Assembly: GCF_048066175.1 (NCBI RefSeq)
Contig: NZ_JBLTXA010000010.1
Coordinates: forward strand, 1 to 64,000
Length of the DNA stretch: 64,000 nt
Reading direction: 5' to 3'
Source of the DNA: Niveispirillum fermenti
GTDB lineage: Bacteria; Pseudomonadota; Alphaproteobacteria; Azospirillales; Azospirillaceae
Positions 35,540 to 44,974 of this stretch are shown here, piece by piece. The translations under genes were made by a program, and so were the position numbers. Below the pieces are notes generated by a model. The model was given only the letters and a program-made list of their open reading frames with translations, was not told the origin of the DNA and searched no databases. Positions within the stretch are counted from its first letter, which is position 1. Each line of letters begins with the position of its first letter.

Positions 35540-37921
35540 TCACATATTGTGCGCTCCTGGTCCCACCGTCTCGATGAAGCGGGTGACCGCCGCATCCACG
35601 CCGGCCGCATCGGCGCTTTCCTGGTTATAATTATCCAGGTCCAGGCGCAGCACGGGGATGCCCGCTTCCTCCAGCGCCCGCAGCACGAACGGGTCGGCAT
35701 CGGTCAATGCCACGGCCCCCTGGACGCCATGCAGGCGGGCATCACGCACGTGCCAGGCACCGGCCCAGGTGGGCATGCGCAGTTCGTCGCCCATGGTGAC
35801 GAAACGCGCGGCGAGTGCCCGCATCGGGTCGCGCCCCCGGTCGTGATGGCGGATATAGCCATCGGCGGCAAGCGACAGATACATGGAGCAGACGAAGACC
35901 GCGCCATGGCTTTCCTCCCAGCGCTGGTAGAAGCCCATATCGCTCCACAGGCCGCGACCTACCCACATCAGGCGGACGCGCTCCTTCGCGCAGGCAGCAT
36001 CCCCCGCCGCGGCACGGGCTGCCACCTCCTCATAAAGCGCCTTGGCGGCATCGCGGGCCCAGACGGAGCCGCGATGCCATTGCGGCACCATGGTGGCCGG
36101 CATCGTATCCACAATGCTGACGGGGGCGGGATATGTCGCGGCGATCAGGTCGCGGGTACGGCGATACCATTCCTCCTGCTCATTCACCAGATCCATCACT
36201 TCGGCGAAACGCTCCGGATCAAGATGTTTGCCCGTCGCCGCTTCCAGCCGCGCGACATGGGCCCGCAATTCCCCTTCCATCAGGTCCAGTCGCTCGGGCT
36301 CCAGATGCTGGTCCCAGTCGCCGGGCAGATCGTCCCACCAGTCGGTGGGGAGCTGCCAGCGGCTGTCGAAACTGCGCTGGTAGAGATAAAGGTCGGCCCC
36401 CGTCTCCATTGCCCACTGGCGGAAAAGGCGGGGGGTGGCGTCGGTGCCGGTCACGGCGGCCAGGAAATCCGGTTTCGGCAACCCGCCCCAGGGGGCATTC
36501 TCCGCATCCTCATCGAATGCGGCGGCCAGCCCTTGGGCGCTGTAGGCTTCCACATCGGCCGGATAATCCCGGTCGCGCAGCAGGCGGAAATAGCGGCCGG
36601 ATTGCTGTTTCGCGGCCACGATGGACGCCCACCATTGGTTCACGACAAAGGGAATGTCCATGGCGCGCAGGATTTCCTGCGGTGCATTGGCATTGACCAC
36701 GGCCAGCGGCGCGCCGGCCGCCACCTGTGCCCGCAGGCCCGCGAACCAGTCGCGCTGGAACTGCCCGAAACTGGCGACGGCGGACAGCGATTTGCGGCTG
36801 CGCGTCGGCGGCTTCAACGCTGCCCGGCCACCGCCGGCACGGGCGGGGGAGGGGGGTGGCTTTGGGGCCGGCGGTGCCGGCGGGGCCGTGGGATCGGCCA
36901 GGAAAGGGGCGAGCGTCGGGGGCATCTCACCATTGCCGTTCCAGGTCACGGCCAGGAAGGGCAGGCCGGCGGCGGCGCAGGCGGTCCGCAGCGGCTTCGT
37001 ATCCCAGGGCGCCGCCTCGTCACCGGGGCGCAGGGCATGGAGCAGGGCGGCGGCACCGGCGCCTTTGGCCATGGTGATGATGGCGGCGGGATCGTCTTGG
37101 GTCCGGCGGGCCAGGGGGGCTTGCATGTCGCACCAGGGCCGCCCCCAATCCTGTCCCTCGCCCACCACAAGCGCGCCGGCCGCTTCCAGCCCGTCATACG
37201 TGCGGAAATCTTCCTGCGTGCTGCCGGTCAGGAACAGGGGCAATGCTGTAGGCACCACAGGCGGGGGATCAGCCAGCAGGGCCGACAGGGATGCTTCAAC
37301 CTGTTCCGGCGGCAGGATGGCGGCGGCGGCCACGATCCTTGCCGCTTCGGCCCCCGTCAGCCGGCCTGCTGATCGCAGGTCCACCGCCTGGGCCAGCAGG
37401 GTGCGTAACCGGGCCTCGTCTGCTTCTGCCTGGGCCACATCACCCAAAGGTGCGCGGATATCGGCCAGCCAGTTCTGCGCCTGCGCCAGACGGTGGGCAT
37501 TGTACCGCGCCACCGTTTCCCCCTCGCCATAGAGACGATCCAGGAAATGCACCGGCCCTAGCCGGTCACCCGCCTGTCGCGCCAGTTCGCGCAGGGCGGC
37601 GAAGACCTGGGGCTGTTCATTGTCGGCGCTGGTGATCAGGATCGGGTCGGGTTTGGCGTTGGCCCCCACCACCTGTTCCAGCAGCGACTTGCCCCGCACC
37701 GACAGGCCGGCGCCGCCCATCAGCGCGTCCATCATCGGCGTCGGGTCCGTTGTGGGAACCAGCCGCACGGGCAGCAGGCCTGCCGCACGCACAAGGGCGC
37801 GGGGGGCATCCACACCCAGCAGGCGAATGGGCCGAAACCCTTGGCTCCGCAGCGTTTCCAGCGTTCCGGCGGGATCGTCGGCGGCGGCCAGCAGCGGTGC
37901 CAGGGCGGGATGGCGGGCCAT
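35540..37921 (-). CDS. Fused double 2-hydroxyacyl-CoA dehydratase / benzoyl-CoA reductase-fold (HGD-D) protein lacking usual cluster cysteines
   Basis: 793 aa. Residues about 1-340 look like one HGD-D subunit (LLGVDAPRALVRAAGLLPVRL, VFAALRELARQAG, PLFLTGST). A Pro/Ala-rich linker (about 340-385) follows. Residues about 390-793 look like a second subunit (NAPQEILRAMDIPFVVNQWW, RVRLMWVGRGLWSDMGFYQ, LRLDLDNYN). Canonical HGD-D subunits hold a [4Fe-4S] cluster through conserved cysteines. Here only four Cys exist (RPWCDM, RTACAA, DAACAK, VFVCSM) and the expected positions carry other residues, for example VTGTDATPR. It is last in the overlapping TRAP-CaiB operon; its ATG overlaps the preceding stop. 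No ATPase activator is nearby. The fold call is fairly sure, the activity unknown. Confidence 0.75.
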   Translation of the reverse strand: MARHPALAPLLAAADDPAGTLETLRSQGFRPIRLLGVDAPRALVRAAGLLPVRLVPTTDPTPMMDALMGGAGLSVRGKSLLEQVVGANAKPDPILITSADNEQPQVFAALRELARQAGDRLGPVHFLDRLYGEGETVARYNAHRLAQAQNWLADIRAPLGDVAQAEADEARLRTLLAQAVDLRSAGRLTGAEAARIVAAAAILPPEQVEASLSALLADPPPVVPTALPLFLTGSTQEDFRTYDGLEAAGALVVGEGQDWGRPWCDMQAPLARRTQDDPAAIITMAKGAGAAALLHALRPGDEAAPWDTKPLRTACAAAGLPFLAVTWNGNGEMPPTLAPFLADPTAPPAPPAPKPPPSPARAGGGRAALKPPTRSRKSLSAVASFGQFQRDWFAGLRAQVAAGAPLAVVNANAPQEILRAMDIPFVVNQWWASIVAAKQQSGRYFRLLRDRDYPADVEAYSAQGLAAAFDEDAENAPWGGLPKPDFLAAVTGTDATPRLFRQWAMETGADLYLYQRSFDSRWQLPTDWWDDLPGDWDQHLEPERLDLMEGELRAHVARLEAATGKHLDPERFAEVMDLVNEQEEWYRRTRDLIAATYPAPVSIVDTMPATMVPQWHRGSVWARDAAKALYEEVAARAAAGDAACAKERVRLMWVGRGLWSDMGFYQRWEESHGAVFVCSMYLSLAADGYIRHHDRGRDPMRALAARFVTMGDELRMPTWAGAWHVRDARLHGVQGAVALTDADPFVLRALEEAGIPVLRLDLDNYNQESADAAGVDAAVTRFIETVGPGAHNM

Positions 37922-39180
37922 CAGATCACCCCTTGCTGCTTCAGGCGCTGCAACTGCTCGGGCGTGTAGCCGGTCAGGCGTTCATAGACATCGCTATTAT
38001 GTTCGCCGATGGCCACCGGCAAGACGGGGTCGAAGCCGGTGCGCGCGCCGGAGAACAGGATGGGGATGCCCGCCGTGCGCAGGTCGATGTCAGAACTGTA
38101 GCTGGGATGGGCGATGGGCATCGTCTCGTTGCGGGTCATCACGCGCGGATCGACCAGCGCATCCTCCGGATGGCGCACAGGCGCCACGGGAACGCCCTCT
38201 GCCTCCAGGGCTGCCACCACCTCTGCCACCGGCAATGCCCGTGACCAGCCATTGATCCGCGCTTCCAGTTCGGTCGCGTTGGCGACGCGGGCGTCGCGGG
38301 TGGCGAATTGCGGATGCTGGAGCAGTTCCACCTGCCCCATGGCGCGGAACAGGCCGGCGGCCAGCTTGTCATGCACCGCCACCAGGGCGATGTAACCGTC
38401 CGCGCATTCAAACACGCCGAAGGGGGACAGGCGCTGTACCGTCAGGCCGGTACGCGACGGCATGCCGGCGGCGGCCATGGCCGACCAGTTCTCGATGGCG
38501 ACGAACGACGTCAGCGCCCCCAGCATCGACACGTCGATATGCTGGCCCTCACCGGTCCGGTGCCTTTGTTCCAGTGCGGCCAGAATGCCGATCACGGCGA
38601 AGACGGGGGCCAGCATGTCGGCCATGGGCACCCCCATGCGCACCGGCGGTTCCCCCGGCGCACCCGACGTGTACATGGCGCCCGACAGGGCCTGGATGAT
38701 CACATCCATGGCCTTGCCGCCTTCCGACCCGTTGGCCCCGAAACCGGACAGGGAGCAATAGATCACGCGCGGATTGGCGGCCTTGGCGGCGTCATAGCCC
38801 ACGCCCAGCCGGTCGGCGGTGCCGCTGGTGAAATTCTCCACCACGATATCGCAGCCCTTCACCAGATCGGCAAAGACGGCCTTGGCGTCGGGGTGCTTCA
38901 GGTTCAGGCTGATGCCATGCTTGCCGCGCGCGCGGGTCAGGTGGGAGATGGAGATATCGTCCGCGTGCCGGCGTTCCACCACCACCCCGTCACGCCCCAC
39001 ATAGGGGCTGTTCTCCCGTGCCAGATCGCCGCCGACCGGGTCTTCCAGCTTGATCACCTCCGCCCCCAGCCCCGCCAGCAGCAGGGTGGCATAAGGGCCC
39101 GCCAAAGCGCGGGTCAGGTCCAGGACGCGCAATCCTTCCAGGGGGCGCTGCTGGCTGTTGTCGGTGCTGCTCATGCTCAT
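37921..39180 (-). CDS. CaiB/BaiF family III CoA-transferase (1 of 4 in operon)
   Basis: 419 aa. Family III markers: LRVLDLTRALAGPYATLLLA, GAEVIKLEDP, CDIVVENFTSGTADRLGVGY, VIYCSLSGFGANG, the candidate catalytic Asp in GVPMADMLAP, and RTGEGQHIDVSM. Enzymes of this family move CoA between carboxylic acids through a glutamyl/aspartyl-CoA intermediate. It overlaps the next upstream CoA-transferase gene (39177) by 4 bp and the HGD-D gene by 1 bp. Donor and acceptor acids are unknown. Confidence 0.9.
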   Translation of the reverse strand: MSMSSTDNSQQRPLEGLRVLDLTRALAGPYATLLLAGLGAEVIKLEDPVGGDLARENSPYVGRDGVVVERRHADDISISHLTRARGKHGISLNLKHPDAKAVFADLVKGCDIVVENFTSGTADRLGVGYDAAKAANPRVIYCSLSGFGANGSEGGKAMDVIIQALSGAMYTSGAPGEPPVRMGVPMADMLAPVFAVIGILAALEQRHRTGEGQHIDVSMLGALTSFVAIENWSAMAAAGMPSRTGLTVQRLSPFGVFECADGYIALVAVHDKLAAGLFRAMGQVELLQHPQFATRDARVANATELEARINGWSRALPVAEVVAALEAEGVPVAPVRHPEDALVDPRVMTRNETMPIAHPSYSSDIDLRTAGIPILFSGARTGFDPVLPVAIGEHNSDVYERLTGYTPEQLQRLKQQGVI

Positions 39181-40370
39181 GATCCTTGACGGGCGGACAG
39201 GGCGCCCTTGTCGCGCAGGGACTGGATGTCGGTTGGGGAAAGGCCGATGCCGGCCAGAATGGTGTCGCTGTCGCCGCCCGCCGGGGCCGCCGGTCGCGGC
39301 GGGGCGGCGGGCGTGTCGGACAGGCGGATGGGCAGGCCGATATGCGGGGCGGTGCCGCCACCCGGCAGCGGCACGTCAAACACCATGCGGCGCGCCCGGT
39401 TGTGCGGGTCGGACAGGGCGGCGGGCAGGTCATGCACGGGTGCGAATTGCGTATCCGCCGCCGCCAATATGTCCAGCCATTCGGCCAGGGTCTTGCTGCG
39501 GAAGATACCGGCCAGTGTGTCGGCGATTTCCGTCCGGCGGCTGACATCCATCTGCAAGCCGGCGAAATCCGGACGCCCTACGGCAACGCAGAAACGCTGC
39601 CAGTAGCGGGGTTCCATGTCGGTGGTGGTGATGAAACGTCCATCCGCCGTTTCCCAGATGCCGCTGTCGGCCCGTCGCTTGCCGCGTCCGGGTGCTTTCG
39701 ACAGGTCGGGATTGCGGGAAAGGGTGCTGGCGATCAGGGCCAGCGAGGCGTCGGACATGGCGACATCGACATGCTGGCCCCGGCCCGTTACGCCCCGTGC
39801 AATGATGGCGGACAGGATGCCGATGACGGCGTTCGATCCGCTCAACAGATCGGCTACGGGCACGCCGGGGAAGCTGGGTTTGGCCGGGTCCTCCCCGATG
39901 CGGGACAGGGCGCCGGCGATGGCGAGTGCCACCGGATCATGCCCCGGCTTGTCCCGGTAGGGCCCCGTCTGTCCGCACAGCGTGACCGAGGCGTAGACCA
40001 GCCGTGGGTTGAGATCCAGCATGGCGGCGGCACCATAGCCCATGCTGTCCATCACGCCGGGCCGGTAATCCTCCACCAAAATGTCGGCCTTGGCCACCAG
40101 CGCCGCAATCACGGGGCGGGCGTCTGCGTGACCGGGATCAATGACCAGGCTGCGCTTGTTGCGGGCATAGATGTCACGGGCGCGCAAGTCCGCGCGGGCA
40201 TCATCATCCAGCTTGTCCCAGCCGAACACCTGCGCCTGTTTGGCCAGTTCGCGCGGGTTTTCCACCCGGATGATATCGGCGCCCAGATTGCCCAGCATCC
40301 AGGTGCAATAGGGGCCGGGCAGGAACTTGGAAAAATCGACCACATTCAGGCCGGAAAGCGGGCCGTTCAT
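39177..40370 (-). CDS. CaiB/BaiF family III CoA-transferase (2 of 4)
   Basis: 397 aa. Markers: LNVVDFSKFLPGPYCTWML, GADIIRVENP, ADILVEDYRPGVMDSMGYG, VYASVTLCGQTGPY, the Asp in GVPVADLLSG, and VTGRGQHVDVAM. The catalytic Asp is present. It overlaps the neighbours on both sides by 4 bp (ATGA junctions). Within the run of four it could form a homodimer or pair with the Asp-less protein encoded just upstream. Substrate unknown. Confidence 0.9.
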   Translation of the reverse strand: MNGPLSGLNVVDFSKFLPGPYCTWMLGNLGADIIRVENPRELAKQAQVFGWDKLDDDARADLRARDIYARNKRSLVIDPGHADARPVIAALVAKADILVEDYRPGVMDSMGYGAAAMLDLNPRLVYASVTLCGQTGPYRDKPGHDPVALAIAGALSRIGEDPAKPSFPGVPVADLLSGSNAVIGILSAIIARGVTGRGQHVDVAMSDASLALIASTLSRNPDLSKAPGRGKRRADSGIWETADGRFITTTDMEPRYWQRFCVAVGRPDFAGLQMDVSRRTEIADTLAGIFRSKTLAEWLDILAAADTQFAPVHDLPAALSDPHNRARRMVFDVPLPGGGTAPHIGLPIRLSDTPAAPPRPAAPAGGDSDTILAGIGLSPTDIQSLRDKGALSARQGS

Positions 40371-41365
40371 CGCGCATCCTCCCGGCTGGTCCGGAACAGG
40401 GGGCCGGGCACGCGGAGGGTGCGGCCCGACACGGGATCGGCAAAGTCGGTGAAGGCGCTGCGTGCCGCGTGATGCGCGCTGTTCAGCACATCATCCGGTT
40501 CATCAATGGCAGACAGGCCCATGCCATGGCGGTTGGACTGGTCGGCCAGGAAGGCGCGGGTTTTGGTGGCGAAGAACGCCCCCACCACCTTCTCCCATTC
40601 CTTCAGCGTTTCCTGCGGCAGATCGGCGACCAGGATGCTCTCCCACTCCACCCCGGCCAGCGGCCCCGCCATGTCATCGGCCTGCATCAGGGCGACCATG
40701 GCACGCATCATGCCGGGATTGTCGACCAGGGCCCAGGTGACCCAGCCATCGGCCACCTTCCAGACCTGATTGACACCCGACTTCCCGCGCACCAGCAGAT
40801 TGCCCTGCCGCCCGCCGACCTTGCCGGCCCAATCCCACATCACCGGCTCGCGGTAATTGGCCAGCACGGCAGATTGATAGGCCGACACGGTGACGCGCTG
40901 TCCCTTGTCCTGGCGGGCATGCAGCGCTGTCAATGCGCCGATCACCGCCTGGATGGCGCCCAGCGCATAGGCTTGCTGCCCCGGCAGGCGCAGCGGTTCC
41001 CGGTCCGGATCGCCGCCGATATGCAGCAGGCCCGACCGCGCCATCAAGGTCAGGTCGGTGGCCGGGCGGTCCGTACAGGCAAAGGGCGTCAGCAGCACAT
41101 CGATCAGGTGCGGATAATCCGCCGGCGCCACACCCGGCAGCGGCCCATTGCGCAGCAGGATGTCGGCACCCGACAGCAGGGAAGGCAGGTCGCCATCGTC
41201 CAGCGCCACGCAACGCTTGTCCCGGTTCCACACCGGATCGGCCTTCTCGCCCTCCGCGGGGACCAGCCTTGTCACGGAGGCACCTAATTGCGCCAGCATA
41301 TGGCCGGCCAGCGCGCCCAGTTCGCCCGTGGCGTCGATGATGGTCAGATGGTTCAGCATCATCAT
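40367..41365 (-). CDS. Degenerate CaiB/BaiF-like CoA-transferase subunit lacking the catalytic Asp (3 of 4)
   Basis: About 332 aa, shorter than family III enzymes (about 380-440). Weak N-terminal similarity (LTIIDATGELGALAGHML, GASVTRLVPAEG) and the GQRVTVSAYQ segment show the family. The usual V.D. Asp before the helix is replaced (RLPGQQAYALGAIQ). Three ATGs in a row start at 41365, with GAGGGGA just upstream; a GTG at 41374 overlapping the preceding stop is also possible. Non-catalytic partners are known in heteromeric family III transferases such as the benzylsuccinate BbsEF type, so a structural subunit role is inferred. Confidence 0.8.
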   Translation of the reverse strand: MMMLNHLTIIDATGELGALAGHMLAQLGASVTRLVPAEGEKADPVWNRDKRCVALDDGDLPSLLSGADILLRNGPLPGVAPADYPHLIDVLLTPFACTDRPATDLTLMARSGLLHIGGDPDREPLRLPGQQAYALGAIQAVIGALTALHARQDKGQRVTVSAYQSAVLANYREPVMWDWAGKVGGRQGNLLVRGKSGVNQVWKVADGWVTWALVDNPGMMRAMVALMQADDMAGPLAGVEWESILVADLPQETLKEWEKVVGAFFATKTRAFLADQSNRHGMGLSAIDEPDDVLNSAHHAARSAFTDFADPVSGRTLRVPGPLFRTSREDAR

Positions 41366-41370
41366 TCCCC

Positions 41371-42579
41371 TCACGCCAGCGCGCCGGCGGCGGTCAGTTC
41401 GTCGACCACGCCTGGGTCCATGCCCAGCAGGTCGACAAAGACGGCGCGGTTATCGCCACCCAGCAAGGGCGGCGGGCCGACATGGATGGCGGCATCGGAA
41501 AAGCGCAGCGGCGGTCCCGGCATCTCGCAATCGCCCAGCCTGTCATGCTGAATGCGATGGTAATGGCCGGCGCGTTCCAGTTCGGCGTCGGTGAACACGT
41601 CGCGCCCGTCATTCACGGCTTCCGCCGGCACCCCGGCGGCGCACAGGCGGTCGGCCAGCCGGTGCTTGTCCTGTGTCCGGGTCCAGGCGGCCAGGAGCGC
41701 GCGCAGGTCCGCCGCATGGGCCTTGCGTCCTTCAAGCGTGGCAAAACGTTGATCATCAATTCCCGCCAGCCCGGCCAAAACCTGCCAGTCCGCATCGTCC
41801 CGCGCGGCGATGGCGCACCATTGGTCGGGACCGCGGCAGGGGAACAGGCCGTGCGGTTCCATGCGCGGATCATCATTGCCGCGGCGCGGCTCGATCCCGC
41901 GCTGCCCGTCGGCCAGACAGTCGGACGTGACCAGCATCATCGGTTCCACCTGCGACACGTCCAGATGCTGGCCCTCGCCCGTCACCCGCCGATGTTCCAG
42001 CGCCGCCAGAACCGCCACTGTCGCCATCATCGGCGCCACCACGTCGCCATAGGCAAAGGGCGCCATGTGCGGCCCCCGGTCGGGCCAGCCGGACAGGGCG
42101 GCGAAACCGGATAGGGCAGCAGCCGAATTGCCATAGCCGCGCAGGTCGGACAGGGGGCCGGTGCGCCCGGTGACGCTGACCGACAGCAGGATGATGTCCG
42201 GCTTGATGGCTTTCAGGGTGTCCCAGGACAGGCCGATCCGGTCCATGTAGCCCTTGCCGAAATTCTCCACCACCACATCGGCCCAGGCGACCAGCTTTTT
42301 GGCCACCTCAATCCCGCGCGGGTCGTTCAGGTTGATGGTGACACCCTGCTTGCCGGTATTGGTGATGGCGAAGAAGGCGGATGCGTCATGGTGGCGCTTT
42401 CCATCCTTGAAGGGCGGGGACAGGCGGCCAAGGTCCAGGCGCTTGGCACTTTCGACCTTGATGATTGTGGCGCCGTAATCGGCCAGATCCTTGGTGGCGC
42501 GGGGGCCCGCGCCCACCCAACTGAAATCGGCGATGCGCAGCCCGGCCAGGGGGGCTTGCGGGGGGTTTTCGCGTGTCAT
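41371..42579 (-). CDS. CaiB/BaiF family III CoA-transferase (4 of 4)
   Basis: 402 aa. Markers: LRIADFSWVGAGPRATKDL, GATIIKVESAKRLD, ADVVVENFGKGYMDRIGL, ILLSVSVTGRTGP, the Asp in FAYGDVVAPM, and VTGEGQHLDVSQ. It is the first CoA-transferase behind the TRAP genes, and its ATG overlaps the TRAP binding-protein stop by 4 bp. With its Asp intact it probably activates the imported carboxylate to its CoA thioester, possibly paired with the Asp-less product downstream. Confidence 0.9.
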   Translation of the reverse strand: MTRENPPQAPLAGLRIADFSWVGAGPRATKDLADYGATIIKVESAKRLDLGRLSPPFKDGKRHHDASAFFAITNTGKQGVTINLNDPRGIEVAKKLVAWADVVVENFGKGYMDRIGLSWDTLKAIKPDIILLSVSVTGRTGPLSDLRGYGNSAAALSGFAALSGWPDRGPHMAPFAYGDVVAPMMATVAVLAALEHRRVTGEGQHLDVSQVEPMMLVTSDCLADGQRGIEPRRGNDDPRMEPHGLFPCRGPDQWCAIAARDDADWQVLAGLAGIDDQRFATLEGRKAHAADLRALLAAWTRTQDKHRLADRLCAAGVPAEAVNDGRDVFTDAELERAGHYHRIQHDRLGDCEMPGPPLRFSDAAIHVGPPPLLGGDNRAVFVDLLGMDPGVVDELTAAGALA

Positions 42580-43673
42580 GGCGACACCTCCGCCTGTTGC
42601 GGGTTTTCGGGGCCGAAACAGGCCGGGGTTTCCCCCCGCGCCCGTGCGGCGATCAGGTCCTGGGCATGGGTCAGGATCGGGTGCCCATCGACGTCGAAAT
42701 GCGCCAGCTCGTCGGCGATGCGGCGGGCGTTCTCGGCGTAAAGGCTGCGGAACCGTTCCTGGTCCGCCGGCGGCAGGGCCATGATCATGCGCATGCCCAG
42801 ATCCGCGCCCTTTTCCAACCCGCGCTCCTCAGCAACCAGGATCTGGCGGGCCAGGGCCGCTTCCCAGATCGGCTGCGTTTCCACCATCACCTGACGCAAT
42901 TCCGGCGTCAGGCGCTGCCAGGCCTTGTCGGACATGGCACGCGCCGGATAGGCGCCGCGGTCGAAATGCAATGCCGTGAAATAAGGCGCCACTTCCCCGA
43001 AATGCAGCGATGTGATCGTGTCTGCCGGGGCCACGACCCCGTCGATCACACCCTTGGCCAGGGCGGAATAAACCTCTCCCATCGGCATATTGACGGGATC
43101 GGCGCCCAGGTCGCGCAGCATGCCCAGTGCCTCGGTCTGGGCCCGCAGGCGCAGGCCGCGCAAATCCTCCAGCGTTTCAATCGGCTTGTGCCGCGTCAGC
43201 ACGCCGGGGAAATTGCCGCCCTGTACCGCCAGCACATGCAGCCCTTCCAACTCCTTACCGAAGACGGGGAAGGCGGCTTCCAGGCATTTATAGATGGCGA
43301 CCTGATCAGGCAGATCCTTGATGTCGCCATAGAAACCGGCCTGCCCGCGCAGGGCATGCGCCCCGCCCCTGGCATAGATGGGCGTGATCAGGCCGATATC
43401 GGCCACGCCATGGCGGATTTCCACCATGCTCTGGTCGGAGGAGATCAGCGATCCCGACCAGAAGGGTTTGATCACCAGCTTGCCGCCGGATTTCGCCGTC
43501 ACTGCCTTCATCCACTCCTGATCGGCCCTGCTGAACGGGTGGGTGGGCGGATAGGGGCTGGCATAGGACAGGATGACGGCGCCGGGCGCCGGTTCTTCCT
43601 TGCCGCCACAGGCGGACAGGGCAATCAGGGCGCAGGCGGCGAGAAGATGTTTCAGATACTTGCCCATCATCAT
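42576..43673 (-). CDS. TRAP transporter substrate-binding lipoprotein (DctP-type)
   Basis: 365 aa. A lipoprotein signal peptide has lipobox LSAC with Cys22, so it is membrane-anchored in the periplasm. DctP-family features: VILSYASPYPPTHPF, MVEIRHGVADIGL, LRGLRLRAQTEALGML, the substrate-carboxylate Arg region, GEVYSALAKGVIDGVV, and EVAPYFTALHF. It binds an organic acid for the DctQM membrane pair. ATG 43673 overlaps the DctM stop (ATGA). The lipoprotein form of DctP is less common than the soluble one. Confidence 0.9.
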   Translation of the reverse strand: MMMGKYLKHLLAACALIALSACGGKEEPAPGAVILSYASPYPPTHPFSRADQEWMKAVTAKSGGKLVIKPFWSGSLISSDQSMVEIRHGVADIGLITPIYARGGAHALRGQAGFYGDIKDLPDQVAIYKCLEAAFPVFGKELEGLHVLAVQGGNFPGVLTRHKPIETLEDLRGLRLRAQTEALGMLRDLGADPVNMPMGEVYSALAKGVIDGVVAPADTITSLHFGEVAPYFTALHFDRGAYPARAMSDKAWQRLTPELRQVMVETQPIWEAALARQILVAEERGLEKGADLGMRMIMALPPADQERFRSLYAENARRIADELAHFDVDGHPILTHAQDLIAARARGETPACFGPENPQQAEVSP

Positions 43674-44974
43674 GCCCCCAGCACGGATGGCAGCCACAGC
43701 GTCACCGCCGGGAAGGCAATGATGACCGCCAGATGCACGAAATCGATGGCCAGGAAGGGCACGATGCCCCGGAAGATGGTGCCCAGCGGGATATCCTTGG
43801 CGATGCCATGGATGACGTAGCAGTTCAGCCCCAGCGGCGGATGCACGAAGCCGATTTCCATGGTGCGCACCAGGAAGATGCCGAACCAGATGGGCGACAG
43901 GCCCAGTTCAACGATGATGGGCAGGAAGATGGGCGCCGTCAGCAGCATCAGCGCCAGCCCGTCCAGGAACGATCCTAGCACCAGCAGCAGCAGGGCGATC
44001 ACCAGCACCGCCACCATCGGGCCGGCCCCCAGATCGGTCACCAGGGCCGACATGTGGCCGGTAATGCCGGTCAGGCTGACGAAAGTGGAAAACAGGATGG
44101 CGCCGATGATGACGACATAGATCATGCCCGTGGTGCGCAGCGTGTCCGCCAGCGCCTTGGTCATGGCGGCGCGCGTCAGCGCCCCCCGGATGGCACAGAG
44201 CAGGAAGGAACCGACAGCCCCCACCGATGCGGCCTCCGTTGGGGTGAACCAGCCGACCATCAGGCCGCCGACCACGAACATGACCAGCGCCAGGATATCG
44301 ATGATCCGCCGCAGTGCCGGCAGCCGGTCCCGCCACGGCACCCGCGCCGTCTTCGGTCCCAGTTCGGGCCAGATGCGGCACAGGATATAGATGCCGACCA
44401 TGTAGAACAGGGCCTGGCTCAGCCCCGGTATCACGGCGGCGGCGAACAGGCGACCGATGGATTGTTCGGCGATGATGCCGAACACGATCAAGGCACCGGA
44501 TGGCGGGATCAACGCGCCCAAGGTGCCCCCGGCAGCCAGCGCCCCGGTCGCGAAGGCGGGGGAGTAGTTGTGCTTGCGCATCTCCGGCAAGGCCACGGAA
44601 CCGATGGTGGCGGCGGTGGCGAGGCTGGAGCCGCTGATGGCGCCGAACCCGGCACAGCCGGCGATGGAGGCCAGCGCCAGCCCGCCCGGCCGGTGGCCGA
44701 TGAAGCGCGCGGCGACATCGAAGAAATCCCGGCTGGCACCAGCCGCAAAGCATAGATGCGCCATCAGCAGGAACAGGGGCAGCACGCCCAGTTCATATTT
44801 TGCGATGGTCTCAAACGCCACCACGCCGGCCTTGATCATGGCCGCTTCCGGTGTGACCAGGATGGCGATGCCCCCGGCCCCCACCGCGGCCAGGGCGACG
44901 CCGATGGGCAGCCCCAGGGTCAGCATGATCAAAAGAACGAGGACGCCCGCGGCACCCCAGAGTTCAGGCGTCAT
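43670..44974 (-). CDS. TRAP transporter large permease subunit (DctM-type)
   Basis: 434 aa, about twelve hydrophobic segments. DctM features: GLPIGVALAAVG, GVLPLFLLMAH, GFGAISGSSLATAATIGSVA, GTLGALIPPSGALIVFGI, GWFTPTEAASVGA and EIGFVHPPLGLNCYVI. It forms the sodium-coupled transport channel of a TRAP system. The start overlaps the DctQ gene end by 11 nt. Confidence 0.94.
   Translation of the reverse strand: MTPELWGAAGVLVLLIMLTLGLPIGVALAAVGAGGIAILVTPEAAMIKAGVVAFETIAKYELGVLPLFLLMAHLCFAAGASRDFFDVAARFIGHRPGGLALASIAGCAGFGAISGSSLATAATIGSVALPEMRKHNYSPAFATGALAAGGTLGALIPPSGALIVFGIIAEQSIGRLFAAAVIPGLSQALFYMVGIYILCRIWPELGPKTARVPWRDRLPALRRIIDILALVMFVVGGLMVGWFTPTEAASVGAVGSFLLCAIRGALTRAAMTKALADTLRTTGMIYVVIIGAILFSTFVSLTGITGHMSALVTDLGAGPMVAVLVIALLLLVLGSFLDGLALMLLTAPIFLPIIVELGLSPIWFGIFLVRTMEIGFVHPPLGLNCYVIHGIAKDIPLGTIFRGIVPFLAIDFVHLAVIIAFPAVTLWLPSVLGA

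Noticed and set aside
35540..37921. Annotating the HGD-D protein as a functional benzoyl-CoA reductase or 2-hydroxyglutaryl-CoA dehydratase
   Set aside because: Cluster cysteines and an activator gene are not visible, so only the fold is claimed.
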